The notes under the pieces are model-generated. The model searched no databases and was not told the origin of the DNA. It saw only the letters and a program-made list of their open reading frames with translations. Shown here piece by piece: positions 9,576 through 22,349 of a DNA stretch of 64,000 bases. The stretch is from assembly GCA_963978545.1 (NCBI GenBank), contig OZ021722.1, positions 15,814,801 to 15,878,800 of the forward strand. Reading direction: 5' to 3'. The position numbers and the translations under genes were made by a program. The stretch comes from Linyphia triangularis (Eukaryota > Arthropoda > Arachnida > Araneae > Linyphiidae). Position 1 is the first letter of the stretch, and every line of letters begins with the position of its first letter.

Positions 9576-12194
9576 GCGCTCAGAAACTGTTTTGAGGCTT
9601 TATTTTACGTAGCATTGCTTCGATTTTGTGTACTAAAATAACATTTCATGAGCAAATTGATGATCAGAAAGAAATCGGAAGATGACTTTTATTATCCTAG
9701 GCTAAAAATTAAGGTTAAAAATCGAAAATTGAGAATTGGAAAATTGCCTAAGGATTGGCAAGTTTAATGTATATTCAAAGGGATATAAAGATTTTTTGGC
9801 AATAACCGAATTTTGAGAAGTAAAATTTCATTTTAATAACCACTTGAATGTGGAAATCGATTCGGATGACAATTTCTGTTACCCTAGTTGCAAAATGATT
9901 GTAAAATTTTGAAAATTCAGAAGTGTGTAATTTTCCATACTGTTAACATGGGAAAAATTTTAAACGAAAATTTTGAAAGTTCAATTTTTAGGACCAACTT
10001 TAGACCCACTTCTTATTTAGTGAGTGTTATAAAATTCGAATAGGAGATTCTCCTATATATGAGCTTCAATATCACAAACCGCAAAAAATTTTGAAAATTT
10101 TACTTTTTGAAAAATAATTCATTGAACAGTCCGTCATGTGTTTTCAATGGCGAAATCTTATTTTTGAGAAAATTGCACTTTTCGGAACAACTTTAGACCC
10201 ACTTCTTATTTAGTGAGTGTTATAAAATTCAAATTCGAGATATATGAGCTTCAATATCACAAACCGGAAAAAATTTTGAAAATTTTACCTTTTGAACAAT
10301 AATTCATTGAACAGTCCGCCATGTGTTTTCAATGGGGAAATTTTATTTTTGAGAAATTTGCACATTTTGAACCAACTATAGACCCACTTCTTATTTAGTG
10401 AGTGTTATAAAATTGGAATTAGAGATTCTCCTATATATAAGCTTCAATATCACACACGGTTAAAAAATTTTGAAAATTTTAATTTTTGAACAATTATTCA
10501 TTGAATAGTCCACCATGTGTTTTCAATGGGGGAATTTTATTTTTTAGAAAATTGCACTTTTTGGAACAACTTTAGACCCACTTTTTATTTAGTGAGTGTT
10601 ATATAATTGAAAATGGAGTTTCTCCTATATATAAGCTTCAATATCACACAATGGAAAAAATTTTGAAAATTTTACTTTTTGAACAATAATTCATTGAACA
10701 GTCCGCCATGTGTTTTCAATGGGGAAATTTTATTTTTTAGAAAATTGCACTTTTTGGAGCAACTTTAGACCCACTTCTTATTTAGTAAGTGTTATAAAAT
10801 TGGAATTAGAGATTCTCCTATATATAAGCTTCAATATCACACACGGGAAAAAAATTTGAAAATTTTAATTTTTGAACAATTATTCATTGAACAGTCCGTC
10901 ATGTGTTTTCAATGGCGAAATCTTATTTTTGAGAAAATTGCACTTTTTGGAACAACTTTAGACCCACTTCTTATTTAGTGAGTGTTATAAAATTCAAATT
11001 CGAGATTCTCCTATATATGAGCTTCGATATCACAAACCAGAAAAAATTTTGAAAATTTTACTTTTTGAACAATAATTCATTGAACAGTCCGCCATGTGTT
11101 TTCAATGGCGAAATCTTATTTTTTAGAAAATTGCACTTTTTGGAACAACTTTAGACCCACTTCTTATTTAGTGAATGTTATAAAATTCAAATTCGAGATT
11201 CTCCTATATATGAGTTCAATATCACAAACCGGAAAAAATTTTGAAAATTTTACTTTTTGAACAATAATTCATTGAACAGTCCGCCATGTGTTTTCAATGG
11301 GGAAATTTTATTTTTTAGAAAATTGCACTTTTTGGAGCAACTTTAGACCCACTTCTTATTTAGTAAGTGTTATAAAATTGGAATTAGAGATTCTCCTATA
11401 TATAAGCTTCAATATCATACACGGGAAAAAATTTTGAAAATTTTAATTTTTGAACAATTATTCATTGAACAGTCCGTCATGTGTTTTCAATGGCGAAATC
11501 TTATTTTTGAGAAAATTGCACTTTTTGGAACAACTTTAGACCCACTTCTTATTTAGTGAGTGTTATAAAATTCAAATTCGAGATTCTCCTATATATGAGC
11601 TTCAATATCACAAACCGGAAAAAATTTTGAAAATTTTACTTTTTGAACAATAATTCATTGAACAGTCCGCCATGTGTTTTCAATGGAGAAATTTTATTTT
11701 TTAGAAAATTGCACTTTTTTGAACAACTTTAGACCCACTTTTTATTTAGTGAGTGTTATAAAATTGAAATTGGATATTCTCCTATATATAAGCTTCAATA
11801 TAACAAACGGGAAAAAAATTTGAAAATTTTAATTTTTGAACAATTATTCATTGAATAGTCCGCCATGTGATTTCAATGGGGAATTGTATTTTCGAGAAAA
11901 TTGCTCAAATGCTTTCAAATTGCGAATTGCAGTTGGATATATGTTTTATAGTTATTCTTGTACCAAATTTTAATTAAAAAAAAGTATTCTAAAAATAAAA
12001 AATTCAATTTTTCGAAAATCTTGAAATATTTCAGTTTTGAGTGCATTTGAATTGAAAATTTCATTTTTAACAAATGGTTCCAAATTGTGTTTTTTTTATT
12101 CAAAAACACATTAAAAATCAAACAAATTTCAAAATTTTGGCAAAAAAAATTATTTTTGAATAGCTCTATGAGAAGTTGAAATTTTGAAACGGAA
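9576..12194 (+). repeat. HOR unit 7, 10 monomers, 2619 bp (alpha)
   Basis: Monomers start at 10002, 10195, 10380, 10574, 10767, 10960, 11153, 11345, 11538 and 11731; tail from 11905. Tags in order: cgaatagg, caaattcg (185-bp deletion type), ggaattag, gaaaatgg, ggaattag, caaattcg, caaattcg, ggaattag, caaattcg, gaaattgg. Against its relatives it lacks one of the two caaattcg monomers expected before the last. The head has the shorter agattttttgg run typical of alpha units. Confidence 0.94.
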
Positions 12195-13855
12195 GCGCTC
12201 AGAAACTGTTTTGAGGCTTTATTTTACGTTGCATTGCTTCGATTTTGTGTACTAAAATAATATTTCATGAGCAAATTGATGATCAGAAAGAAATCGGAAG
12301 ATGACTTTTATTATCCTAGGCTACAAATTAAGGTTAAAATTCAAAAATTGAGAATTGGAAAATTGCCTAAGGATTGGCAAGTTTAATGTATATTCAAAGG
12401 GATATAAAGATTTTTTTGGCAATAACCGAATTTTGAGAAGTAAAATTTCATTTTAATAACCACTTGAATGTGGAAATCGATTCGGATGACAATTTCTGTT
12501 ACCCTAGTTGCAAAATGATTGTAAAATTTTGAAAATTTAGAAGTGTGAAATTTTCCTTACGGTTAACATTTGAAAAATTTTAAACGAAAATTTTGAAAGT
12601 TCAATTTTTAGGACCAACTTTAGACCCACTTCTTATTTAGTGAGTGTTATAAAATTCGAATAGGAGATTCTCCTACATATAAGCTTCAATATCACAAACC
12701 GGAAAAAATTTTGAAAATTTTACTTTTTGAACAATAATTCATTGAACAGTCCGCCATGTGTTTTCAATGGGGAAATTTTATTTTTGAGAAAATTGCACAT
12801 TTCGAACCAACTATAGACCCACTTCTTATTTAGTGAGTGTTATAAAATTCGAATAGGAGATTCTCCTACATATAAGCTTCAATATCACAAACCGGAAAAA
12901 AATTTGAAAATTTTACTTTTTGAAAAATTATTCATTGATTAGTCCGTCATGTGTTTTCAATGGCGAAATCTTATTTTTGAGAAAATTGCACTTTTTGGAA
13001 CACATTTAGACCCACTTCTTATTCAGTGAGTGTTATAAAATTCAAATTCGAGATTCTCCTATATATGAGCTTCAATATCACAAAACGGAAAAAATTTTGA
13101 AAATTTTACTTTTTGATCAATAATTCATTGAACAGTCCGCCATGTGTTTTCAATGGGGAAATTTTATTTTTTAGAAAATTGCACTTTTTGGAACAACTTT
13201 AGACCCACTTCTTATTTAGTGAGTGTTATAAAATTCAAATTCGAGATTCTCCTATATATGAGCTTCAATATCACAAACCGGAAAAAATTTTGAAAATTTT
13301 ACTTTTTGAAAAATAATTCAATGAACAGTCCGTCATGTGTATTCAATGGCGAAATCTTATTTTTGAGAAAATTGCACTTTTTGGAACAACTTTAGACCCA
13401 TTTTTTATTTAGTGAGTGTTATAAAATTGAAATTGGATATTCTCCTATATATAAGCTTCAATATCACAAACGGGAAAAAATTTTGAAAATTTTAATTTTT
13501 GAACAATTATTCATTGAATAGTCCGCCATGTGAATTCATTGGGGAATTGTATTTTCGAGAAAATTGCTCAAATGCTTTCAAATTGCGAATTGCAGTTGGA
13601 TATATGTTTTATAGTTATTCTTGTACCAAATTTTAATTAAAAAAAGTATTCTAAAAATAAAAAATTCAATTTTTCGAAAATCTTGAAATATTTCAGTTTT
13701 GAGTGTATTTGAATGGAAAATTTCATTTTTAACAAATGGTTCCAAATTGTGTTTTTTTATTCAAAAACACATTAAAAATCAAACAAATTTCAAAATTTTG
13801 GCAAAAAAAACTATTTTTGAATAGCTCTATGAGAAGTTGAAATTTTGAAACGAAA
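12195..13855 (+). repeat. HOR unit 8, 5 monomers, 1661 bp (beta)
   Basis: Monomers start at 12622, 12815, 13008, 13201 and 13394; tail from 13568. Beta markers are acgttgcatt and ttccttacggttaacatttg in the head, two cgaatagg/acatataag monomers, ggaacacatttag, ttgatcaataa, ttcaatgaacag and tgtgtattcaat. The tail has a shortened A-run (aattaaaaaaagt). A beta-type head follows every alpha unit in the window. Confidence 0.94.
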
Positions 13856-15323
13856 GCGCTCAGAAACTGTTTTGAGGCTTTATTTTACGTAGCATTGCTT
13901 CGATTTTGTGTACTAAAATAATATTTCATGAGCAAATTGATGATCAGAAAGAAATCAGGAGATGACTTTTATTATCCTAGGCTAAAAATTAAGGTTAAAA
14001 ATCGAAAATTGAGAATTGGAAAATTGCCTAAGGATTGGCAAGTTTAATGTATATTCAAAGGGATATAAAGATTTTTTTGGCAATAACCGAATTTTGAGAA
14101 GTAAAATTTCATTTTAATAACCACTTGAATGTGGAAATCGATTCGGATGACAATATCTGTTACCCTAGTTGCAAAATGATTGTAAAATTTTGAAAATTTA
14201 GAAGTGTGAAATTTTCCATACTGTTAACATGGGAAAAATTTTAAACGAAAATTTTGAAAGTTCAGTTTTTAGGACCAACTTTAGACCCACTTTTTATTTA
14301 GTGAGTGTTATAAAATTCGAATAGGAGATTTTCCTATATATGAGCTTCAATATCACAAACCGGAAAAAATTTTGAAAATTTTACTTTTTGAACAATAATT
14401 CATTGAACAGTCCGCCATGTGTTTTCAATGGGGAAATTTTATTTTTGAGAAAATTGCACATTTCGAACCAACTATAGACCCACTTCTTATTTAGTGAGTG
14501 TTATAAAATTCGAATAGGAGATTCTCCTACATATAAGCTTCAATATCACAAACCGGAAAAAAATTTGAAAATTTTACTTTTTGAAAAATTATTCATTGAA
14601 TAGTCCGTCATGTGTTTTCAATGGCGAAATCTTATTTTTGAGAAAATTGCACTTTTTGGAACAACTTTAGACCCACTTCTTATTTAGTGAGTGTTATAAA
14701 ATTCAAATTCGAGTTTCTCCTATATATGAGCTTCAATATCACAAAACGGAAAAAATTTTGAAAATTTTACTTTTTGAACAATAATTCATTGAACAGTCCG
14801 CCATGTGTTTTCAATGGGGAAATTTTATTTTTTAGAAAATTGCACTTTTTGGAACAACTTTAGATCCATTTTTTATTTAGTGAGTGTTATAAAATTGGAA
14901 TTTTAGATTCTCCTATATATAAGATTTAATATCACAAACGGGAAAAAATTTTGAAAATTTTCCTTTTTGAACAATTGTTCATTGAATAGTCCGCCATGTT
15001 ATTTCAATGGGGAATTGTATTTTCGAGAAAATTGCTCAAATGCTTTCAAATAGCGAATTGCAGTGGATATATGTTTTATAGTTATTCTTGTACTAAATTT
15101 TAATTAAAAAAAAGTATTCTAAAAATAAAAAATTCAATTTTTCGAAAATCTTGAAATATTTCAGTTTTGAGTGTATTTGAATGGAAAATTTCATTTTTAA
15201 CAAATGGTTCCAAATTGGGTTTTTTTATTCAAAAACACATTAAAAATCAAACAAATTTCAAAATTTTGGCAAAAAAAACTATTTTTGAATAGCTCTACGA
15301 GAAGTTGAAATTTTGAAACGAAA
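13856..15323 (+). repeat. HOR unit 9, 4 monomers, 1468 bp (gamma)
   Basis: Monomers start at 14283, 14476, 14669 and 14862; tail from 15036. Gamma markers are aatcaggagatgac, acaatatctg and gttcagttttt in the head, agatccattttt and aagatttaatatc in the last monomer, gaacaattgttc, caaatagcg, gcagtggat and aattgggttt. Closest relatives are unit 39 and the rear of unit 37. Confidence 0.94.
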
Positions 15324-16793
15324 GCACTCAGAAACTCTTTTGAGGCTTTATTTTACGTAGCATTGCTTCGATTTTGTGTACTAAAATAACATTTCATGAG
15401 CAAATTGATGATCAGAAAGAAATCGGAAGATGACTTTTATTATCCTAGGCTACAAATTAAGGTTAAAATTCGAAAATTTAGAATTGGAAAATTGCCTAAG
15501 GATTGGCAAGTTTAATGTATATTCAAAGGGATATAAAGATTTTTTTGGCAATAACCGAATTTTGAGAAGTAAAATTTCATTTTAATAACCACTTGAATGT
15601 GGAAATCGATTCGGATGACAATTTCTGTTACCCTAGTTGCAAAATGATTGTAAAATTTTGAAAATTCAGAAGTGTGTAATTTTCCATACTGTTAACATGG
15701 GAAAAATTTTAAACGAAAATTTTGAAAGTTCAATTTTTAGGACCAACTTTAGACCCACTTCTTATTTAGTGAGTGTTATAAAATTCGAATAGGAGATTCT
15801 CCTATATATGAGCTTCAATATCACAAACCGGAAAAAATTTTGAAAATTTTACTTTTTGAAAAATAATTCATTGAACAGTCCGTCATGTGTTTTCAATGGG
15901 GAAATTTTATTTTTGAGAAATTTGCACATTTTGAACCAACTATAGACCCACTTCTTATTTAGTGAGTGTTATAAAATTGGAATTGGAGATTCTCCTATAT
16001 ATAAGCTTCAATATCACACACCGGAAAAAAATTTGAAAATTTTACTTTTTGAACAATAATTCATTGAACAGTCCGCCATGTGTTTTCAATGGGGAAATTT
16101 TATTTTTTAGAAAATTGCACTTTTTGGAACAACTTTAGACCCACTTCTTATTTAGTAAGTGTTATAAAATTGGAATTGGAGATTCTCCTATATATAAGCT
16201 TCAATATCACACACGGGAAAAAATTTTGAAAATTTTACTTTTTGAACAATTATTCATTGAATAGTCCACCATGTGTTTTCAATGGGGGAATTTTATTTTT
16301 TAGAAAATTGCACTTTTTGGAACAACTTTAGACCCACTTTTTATTTAGTGAGTGTTATAAAATTGAAAATGGAGACTCTCCTATATATAAGCTTCAATAT
16401 CACAAACAGGAAAAAATTTTGAAAATTTTACTTTTTGAACAATTATTCATTGAATAGTCCGCCATGTTATTTCAATGGGGAATTGTATTTTCAAGAAAAT
16501 TGCTCAAATGCTTTCAAATTGCGAATTGCAGTTGGATATATGTTTTATAATTATTCTTGTACCAAATTTTAATTAAAAAAAAAGTATTCTAAAAATAAAA
16601 AATTCAATTTTTCGAAAATCTTGAAATATTTCAGTTTGGAGTGTATTTGAATGGAAAATTTCATTTTTAACAAATGGTTCCAAATTGTGTTTTTTTATTC
16701 AAAAACACATTAAAAATCAAACAAATTTCAAAATTTTGGCAAAAAAAACTATTTTTGAATAGCTCTATGAGAAGTTGAAATTTTGAAACGAAA
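15324..16793 (+). repeat. HOR unit 10, 4 monomers, 1470 bp
   Basis: Monomers start at 15751, 15944, 16137 and 16330; tail from 16504. The unit opens gcactcag instead of gcgctcag, a variant seen otherwise only at unit 38; both follow a gamma-type rear. Monomer tags are cgaatagg, ggaattgg (cacaccgg), ggaattgg, gaaaatgg (actctcc, caaacagg). The rear is shared with unit 31. Confidence 0.93.
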
Positions 16794-19033
16794 GCGCTCA
16801 GAAACTGTTTTGAGGCTTTATTTTACGTAGCATTGCTTCGATTTTGTGTACTAAAATAACATTTCATGAGCAAATTGATGATCAGAAAGAAATCGGAAGA
16901 TGACTTTTATTATCCTAGGCTACAAATTAAGGTTAAAAATCGAAAATTGAGAATTGGAAAATTGCCTAAGGATTGGCAAGTTTAATGTATATTCAAAGGG
17001 ATATAAAGATTTTTTGGCAATAACCGAATTTTGAGAAGTAACATTTCATTTTAATAACCACTTGAATGTGGAAATCGATTCGGATGACAATTTCTGTTAC
17101 CCTAGTTGCAAAATGATTGTAAAATTTTGAAAATTCAGAAGTGTGTAATTTTCCATACTGTTAACATGGGAAAAATTTTAAACGAAAATTTTGAAAGTTC
17201 AATTTTTAGGACCAACTTTAGACCCACTTCTTATTTAGTGAGTGTTATAAAATTCGAATAGGAGATTCTCCTATATATGAGCTTCAATATCACAAACCGG
17301 AAAAAATTTTGAAAATTTTACTTTTTGAAAAATAATTCATTGAACAGTCCGTCATGTGTTTTCAATGGCGAAATCTTATTTTTGAGAAAATTGCACTTTT
17401 CGGAACAACTTTAGACCCACTTCTTATTTAGTAAGTGTTATAAAATTGGAATTAGAGATTCTCCTATATATAAGCTTCAATATCACACACGGGAAAAAAT
17501 TTTGAAAATTTTAATTTTTGAACAATTATTCATTGAACAGTCCGTCATGTGTTTTCAATGGGGAAATTTTATTTTTTAGAAAATTGCACTTTTTGGAACA
17601 ACTTTAGACCCACTTCTTATTTAGTGAGTGTTATAAAATTCAAATTCGAGATTCTCCTATATATGAGCTTCGATATCACAAACCAGAAAAAATTTTGAAA
17701 ATTTTACTTTTTGAACAATAATTCATTGAACAGTCCGCCATGTGTTTTCAATGGCGAAATCTTATTTTTTAGAAAATTGCACTTTTTGGAACAACTTTAG
17801 ACCCACTTCTTATTTAGTGAGTGTTATAAAATTCAAATTCGAGATTCTCCTATATATGAGCTTCAATATCACAAACCGGAAAAAATTTTGAAAATTTTAC
17901 TTTTTGAACAATAATTCATTGAACAGTCCGCCATGTGTTTTCAATGGGGAAATTTTATTTTTTAGAAAATTGCACTTTTTGGAGCAACTTTAGACCCACT
18001 TCTTATTTAGTAAGTGTTATAAAATTGGAATTAGAGATTCTCCTATATATAAGCTTCAATATCACACACGGGAAAAAATTTTGAAAATTTTAATTTTTGA
18101 ACAATTATTCATTGAACAGTCCGTCATGTGTTTTCAATGGCGAAATCTTATTTTTGAGAAAATTGCACTTTTTGGAACAACTTTAGACACACTTCTTATT
18201 TAGTGAGTGTTATAAAATTCAAATTCGAGATTCTCCTATATATGAGCTTCGATATCACAAACCGGAAAAAATTTTGAAAATTTTACTTTTTGAACAATAA
18301 TTCATTGAACAGTCCGCCATGTGTTTTCAATGGCGAAATCTTATTTTTTAGAAAATTGCACTTTTTGGAACAACTTTAGACCCACTTCTTATTTAGTGAG
18401 TGTTATAAAATTCAAATTCGAGATTCTCCTATATATGAGCTTCAATATCACAAACCGGAAAAATTTTTGAAAATTTTACTTTTTGAACAATAATTCATTG
18501 AACAGTCCGCCATGTGTTTTCAATGGAGAAATTTTATTTTTTAGAAAATTGCACTTTTTTGAACAACTTTAGACCCACTTTTTATTTAGTGAGTGTTATA
18601 AATTTGAAATTGGATATTCTCCTATATATAAGCTTCAATATAACAAACGGGAAAAAAATTTGAAAATTTTAATTTTTGAACAATTATTCATTGAATAGTC
18701 CGCCATGTGATTTCAATGGGGAATTGTATTTTCGAGAAAATTGCTCAAATGCTTTCAAATTGCGAATTGCAGTTGGATATATGTTTTATAGTTATTCTTG
18801 TACCAAATTTTAATTAAAAAAAGTATTCTAAAAATAAAAAATTCAATTTTTCGAAAATCTTGAAATATTTCAGTTTTGAGTGCATTTGAATTGAAAATTT
18901 CATTTTTAACAAATGGTTCCAAATTGTGTTTTTTTTATTCAAAAACACATTAAAAATCAAACAAATTTCAAAATTTTGGCAAAAAAAATTATTTTTGAAT
19001 AGCTCTATGAGAAGTTGAAATTTTGAAACGGAA
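16794..19033 (+). repeat. HOR unit 11, 8 monomers, 2240 bp (alpha, shortened)
   Basis: Monomers start at 17220, 17413, 17606, 17799, 17992, 18185, 18378 and 18571; tail from 18745. The head has alpha markers, including the short agattttttgg run, and a private gtaacatttc. Tags are cgaatagg, ggaattag, caaattcg, caaattcg, ggaattag, caaattcg, caaattcg, gaaattgg. Compared with other alphas, monomers 2-4 of the inferred 11-monomer order are missing and the rear is complete. A beta head follows. Confidence 0.94.
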
Positions 19034-20695
19034 GCGCTCAGAAACTGTTTTGAGGCTTTATTTTACGTTGCATTGCTTCGATTTTGTGTACTAAAATAAT
19101 ATTTCATGAGCAAATTGATGATCAGAAAGAAATCGGAAGATGACTTTTATTATCCTAGGCTACAAATTAAGGTTAAAATTCGAAAATTGAGAATTGGAAA
19201 ATTGCCTAAGGATTGGCAAGTTTAATGTATATTCAAAGGGATATAAAGATTTTTTTGGCAATAACCGAATTTTGAGAAGTAAAATTTCATTTTAATAACC
19301 ACTTGAATGTGGAAATCGATTCGGATGACAATTTCTGTTACCCTAGTTGCAAAATGATTGTAAAATTTTGAAAATTTAGAAGTGTGAAATTTTCCTTACG
19401 GTTAACATTTGAAAAATTTTAAACGAAAATTTTGAAAGTTCAATTTTTAGGACCAACTTTAGACCCACTTCTTATTTAGTGAGTGTTATAAAATTCGAAT
19501 AGGAGATTCTCCTACATATAAGCTTCAATATCACAAACCGGAAAAAATTTTGAAAATTTTACTTTTTGAACAATAATTCATTGAACAGTCCGCCATGTGT
19601 TTTCAATGGGGAAATTTTATTTTTGAGAAAATTGCACATTTCGAACCAACTATAGACCCACTTCTTATTTAGTGAGTGTTATAAAATTCGAATAGGAGAT
19701 TCTCCTACATATAAGCTTCAATATCACAAACCGGAAAAAAATTTGAAAATTTTACTTTTTGAAAAATTATTCATTGAATAGTCCGTCATGTGTTTTCAAT
19801 GGCGAAATCTTATTTTTGAGAAAATTGCACTTTTTGGAACACATTTAGACCCACTTCTTATTTAGTGAGTGTTATAAAATTCAAATTCGAGATTCTCCTA
19901 TATATGAGCTTCAATATCACAAACCGGAAAAAATTTTGAAAATTTTACTTTTTGAAAAATAATTCAATGAACAGTCCGTCATGTGTATTCAATGGCGAAA
20001 TCTTATTTTTGAGAAAATTGCACTTTTTGGAACAACTTTAGACCCATTTTTTATTTAGTGAGTGTTATAAAATTGAAATTGGATATTCTCCTATATATAA
20101 GCTTCAATATCACAAACGGGAAAAAATTTTGAAAATTTTAATTTTTGAACAATTATTCATTGAATAGTCCACAATGTGTTTTCAATGGGCGAATTTTATT
20201 TTTTAGAAAATTGCACTTTTTGGAACAACTTTAGACCCACTTTTTATTTAGTGAGTGTTATAAAATTGAAAATGGAGACTCACCTATATATAAGCTTCAA
20301 TATCACAAACGGAAAAAAATTTTGAAAATTTTAATTTTTGAACACTTATTCATTGAATAGTCCGCCATGTGAATTCATTGGGGAATTGTATTTTCGAGAA
20401 AATTGCTCAAATGCTTTCAAATTGCGAATTGCAGTTGGATATATGTTTTATAGTTATTCTTGTACCAAATTTTAATTAAAAAAAAGTATTCTAAAAATAA
20501 AAAATTCAATTTTTCGAAAATCTTGAAATATTTCAGTTTTGAGTGTATTTGAATGGAAAATTTCATTTTTAACAAATGGTTCCAAATAGTGTTTTTTTAT
20601 TCAAAAACACATTAAAAATCAAACAAATTTCAAAATTTTGGCAAAAAAAACTATTTTTGAATAGCTCTATGAGAAGTTGAAATTTTGAAACGAAA
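19034..20695 (+). repeat. HOR unit 12, 5 monomers, 1662 bp (beta/epsilon junction)
   Basis: Monomers start at 19461, 19654, 19847, 20040 and 20233; tail from 20407. The front is beta (ttccttacgg, ggaacacatttag, ttcaatgaacag), but one beta caaattcg monomer (aaaacgg, ttgatcaa) is missing. After about 20165 it switches to the epsilon rear: ccacaatgtg, gggcgaatttt, gactcacct, gaacacttattc, and ccaaatagtg in the tail. It is the hinge between the left block and the homogeneous central block. Confidence 0.92.
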
Positions 20696-22349
20696 GCGCT
20701 CAGAAACTGTTTTGAGGCTTTATTTTACGTAGCATTGCTTCGATTTTGTGTACTAAAATAACATTTCATGAGCAAATTGATGATCAGAAAGAAATCTAAA
20801 GATGACTTTTATTATCCTAGTTTACAAATTAAGGTTAAAAATCGAAAATTGAGTATTGGAAAATTGCCTAAGGATTGGCAAGTTTAATGTATATTCAAAG
20901 GGATATAAAGATTTTTTTGGCAATAACCGAATTTTGAAAAGTAAAATTTCATTTTAATAACCACTTGAATGTGGAAATCGATTCGGATGACAATTTCTGT
21001 TACCCTAGTTGCAAAATGATTGTAAAATTTTGAAAATTCAGAAGTGTGTAATTTTCCATACTGTTAACATGGGAAAAATTTTAAACGAAAATTTTGAAAG
21101 TTCAATTTTTAGGACCAACTTTAGACCCACTTCTTATTTAGTGAGTGTTATAAAATTCAAATTCGAGATATATGAGCTTCAATATCACAAACCGGAAAAA
21201 ATTTTGAAAATTTTACCTTTTGAACAATAATTCATTGAACAGTCCGCCATGTGTTTTCAATGGGGAAATTTTATTTTTGAGAAATTTGCACATTTTGAAC
21301 CAACTATAGACCCACTTCTTATTTAGTGAGTGTTATAAAATTGGAATTAGAGATTCTCCTATATATAAGCTTCAATATCACACACGGGAAAAAATTTTGA
21401 AAATTTTAATTTTTGAACAATTATTCATTGAATAGTCCATCATGTGTTTTCAATGGGGGAATTTTATTTTTTAGAAAATTGCACTTTTTGGAACAATTTT
21501 AGACCCACTTTTTATTTAGTGAGTGTTATAAAATTGAAAATGGAGATTCTCCTATATATAAGCTTCAATATCACACAATGGAAAAAATTTTGAAAATTTT
21601 ACTTTTTGAACAATAATTCATTGAACAGTCCGCCATGTGTTTTCAATGGGGAAATTTTATTTTTTAGAAAATTGCACTTTTTGGAACAACTTTAGACCCA
21701 CTTCTTATTTAGTAAGTGTTATAAAATTGGAATTAGAGATTCTCCTATATATAAGCTTCAATATCACACACGGGAAAAAATTTTGAAAATTTTAATTTTT
21801 GAACAATTATTCATTGAATAGTCCACAATGTGTTTTCAATGGGCGAATTTTATTTTTTAGAAAATTGCACTTTTTGGAACAACTTTAGACCCACTTTTTA
21901 TTTAGTGAGTGTTATAAAATTGAAAATGGAGACTCACCTATATATAAGCTTCAATATCACAAACGGAAAAAAATTTTGAAAATTTTAATTTTTGAACACT
22001 TATTCATTGAATAGTCCGCCATGTGAATTCATTGGGGAATTGTATTTTCGAGAAAATTGCTCAAATGCTTTCAAATTGCGAATTGCAGTTGGATATATGT
22101 TTTATAGTTATTCTTGTACCAAATTTTAATTAAAAAAAAGTATTCTAAAAATAAAAAATTCAATTTTTCGAAAATCTTGAAATATTTCAGTTTTGAGTGT
22201 ATTTGAATGGAAAATTTCATTTTTAACAAATGGTTCCAAATAGTGTTTTTTTATTCAAAAACACATTAAAAATCAAACAAATTTCAAAATTTTGGCAAAA
22301 AAAACTATTTTTGAATAGCTCTATGAGAAGTTGAAATTTTGAAACGAAA
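20696..22349 (+). repeat. HOR unit 13, 5 monomers, 1654 bp (epsilon)
   Basis: Monomers start at 21123, 21308, 21501, 21694 and 21887; tail from 22061. The first monomer is the 185-bp deletion type. Tags: caaattcg, ggaattag, gaaaatgg, ggaattag, gaaaatgg (gactcacct). A private aatctaaagatgac replaces aatcggaagatgac in the head, and gaacaatttt is shared with unit 15. This is the first copy of a 1654-bp tandem run. Confidence 0.95.

Noticed and set aside
11915..12121. 68-codon minus-strand frame in the tail, repeated at 45982, 54478 and 59841
   Set aside because: It exists only in alpha tails where chance changes remove stops, starts at TTG, and is absent from other tails of nearly the same sequence.
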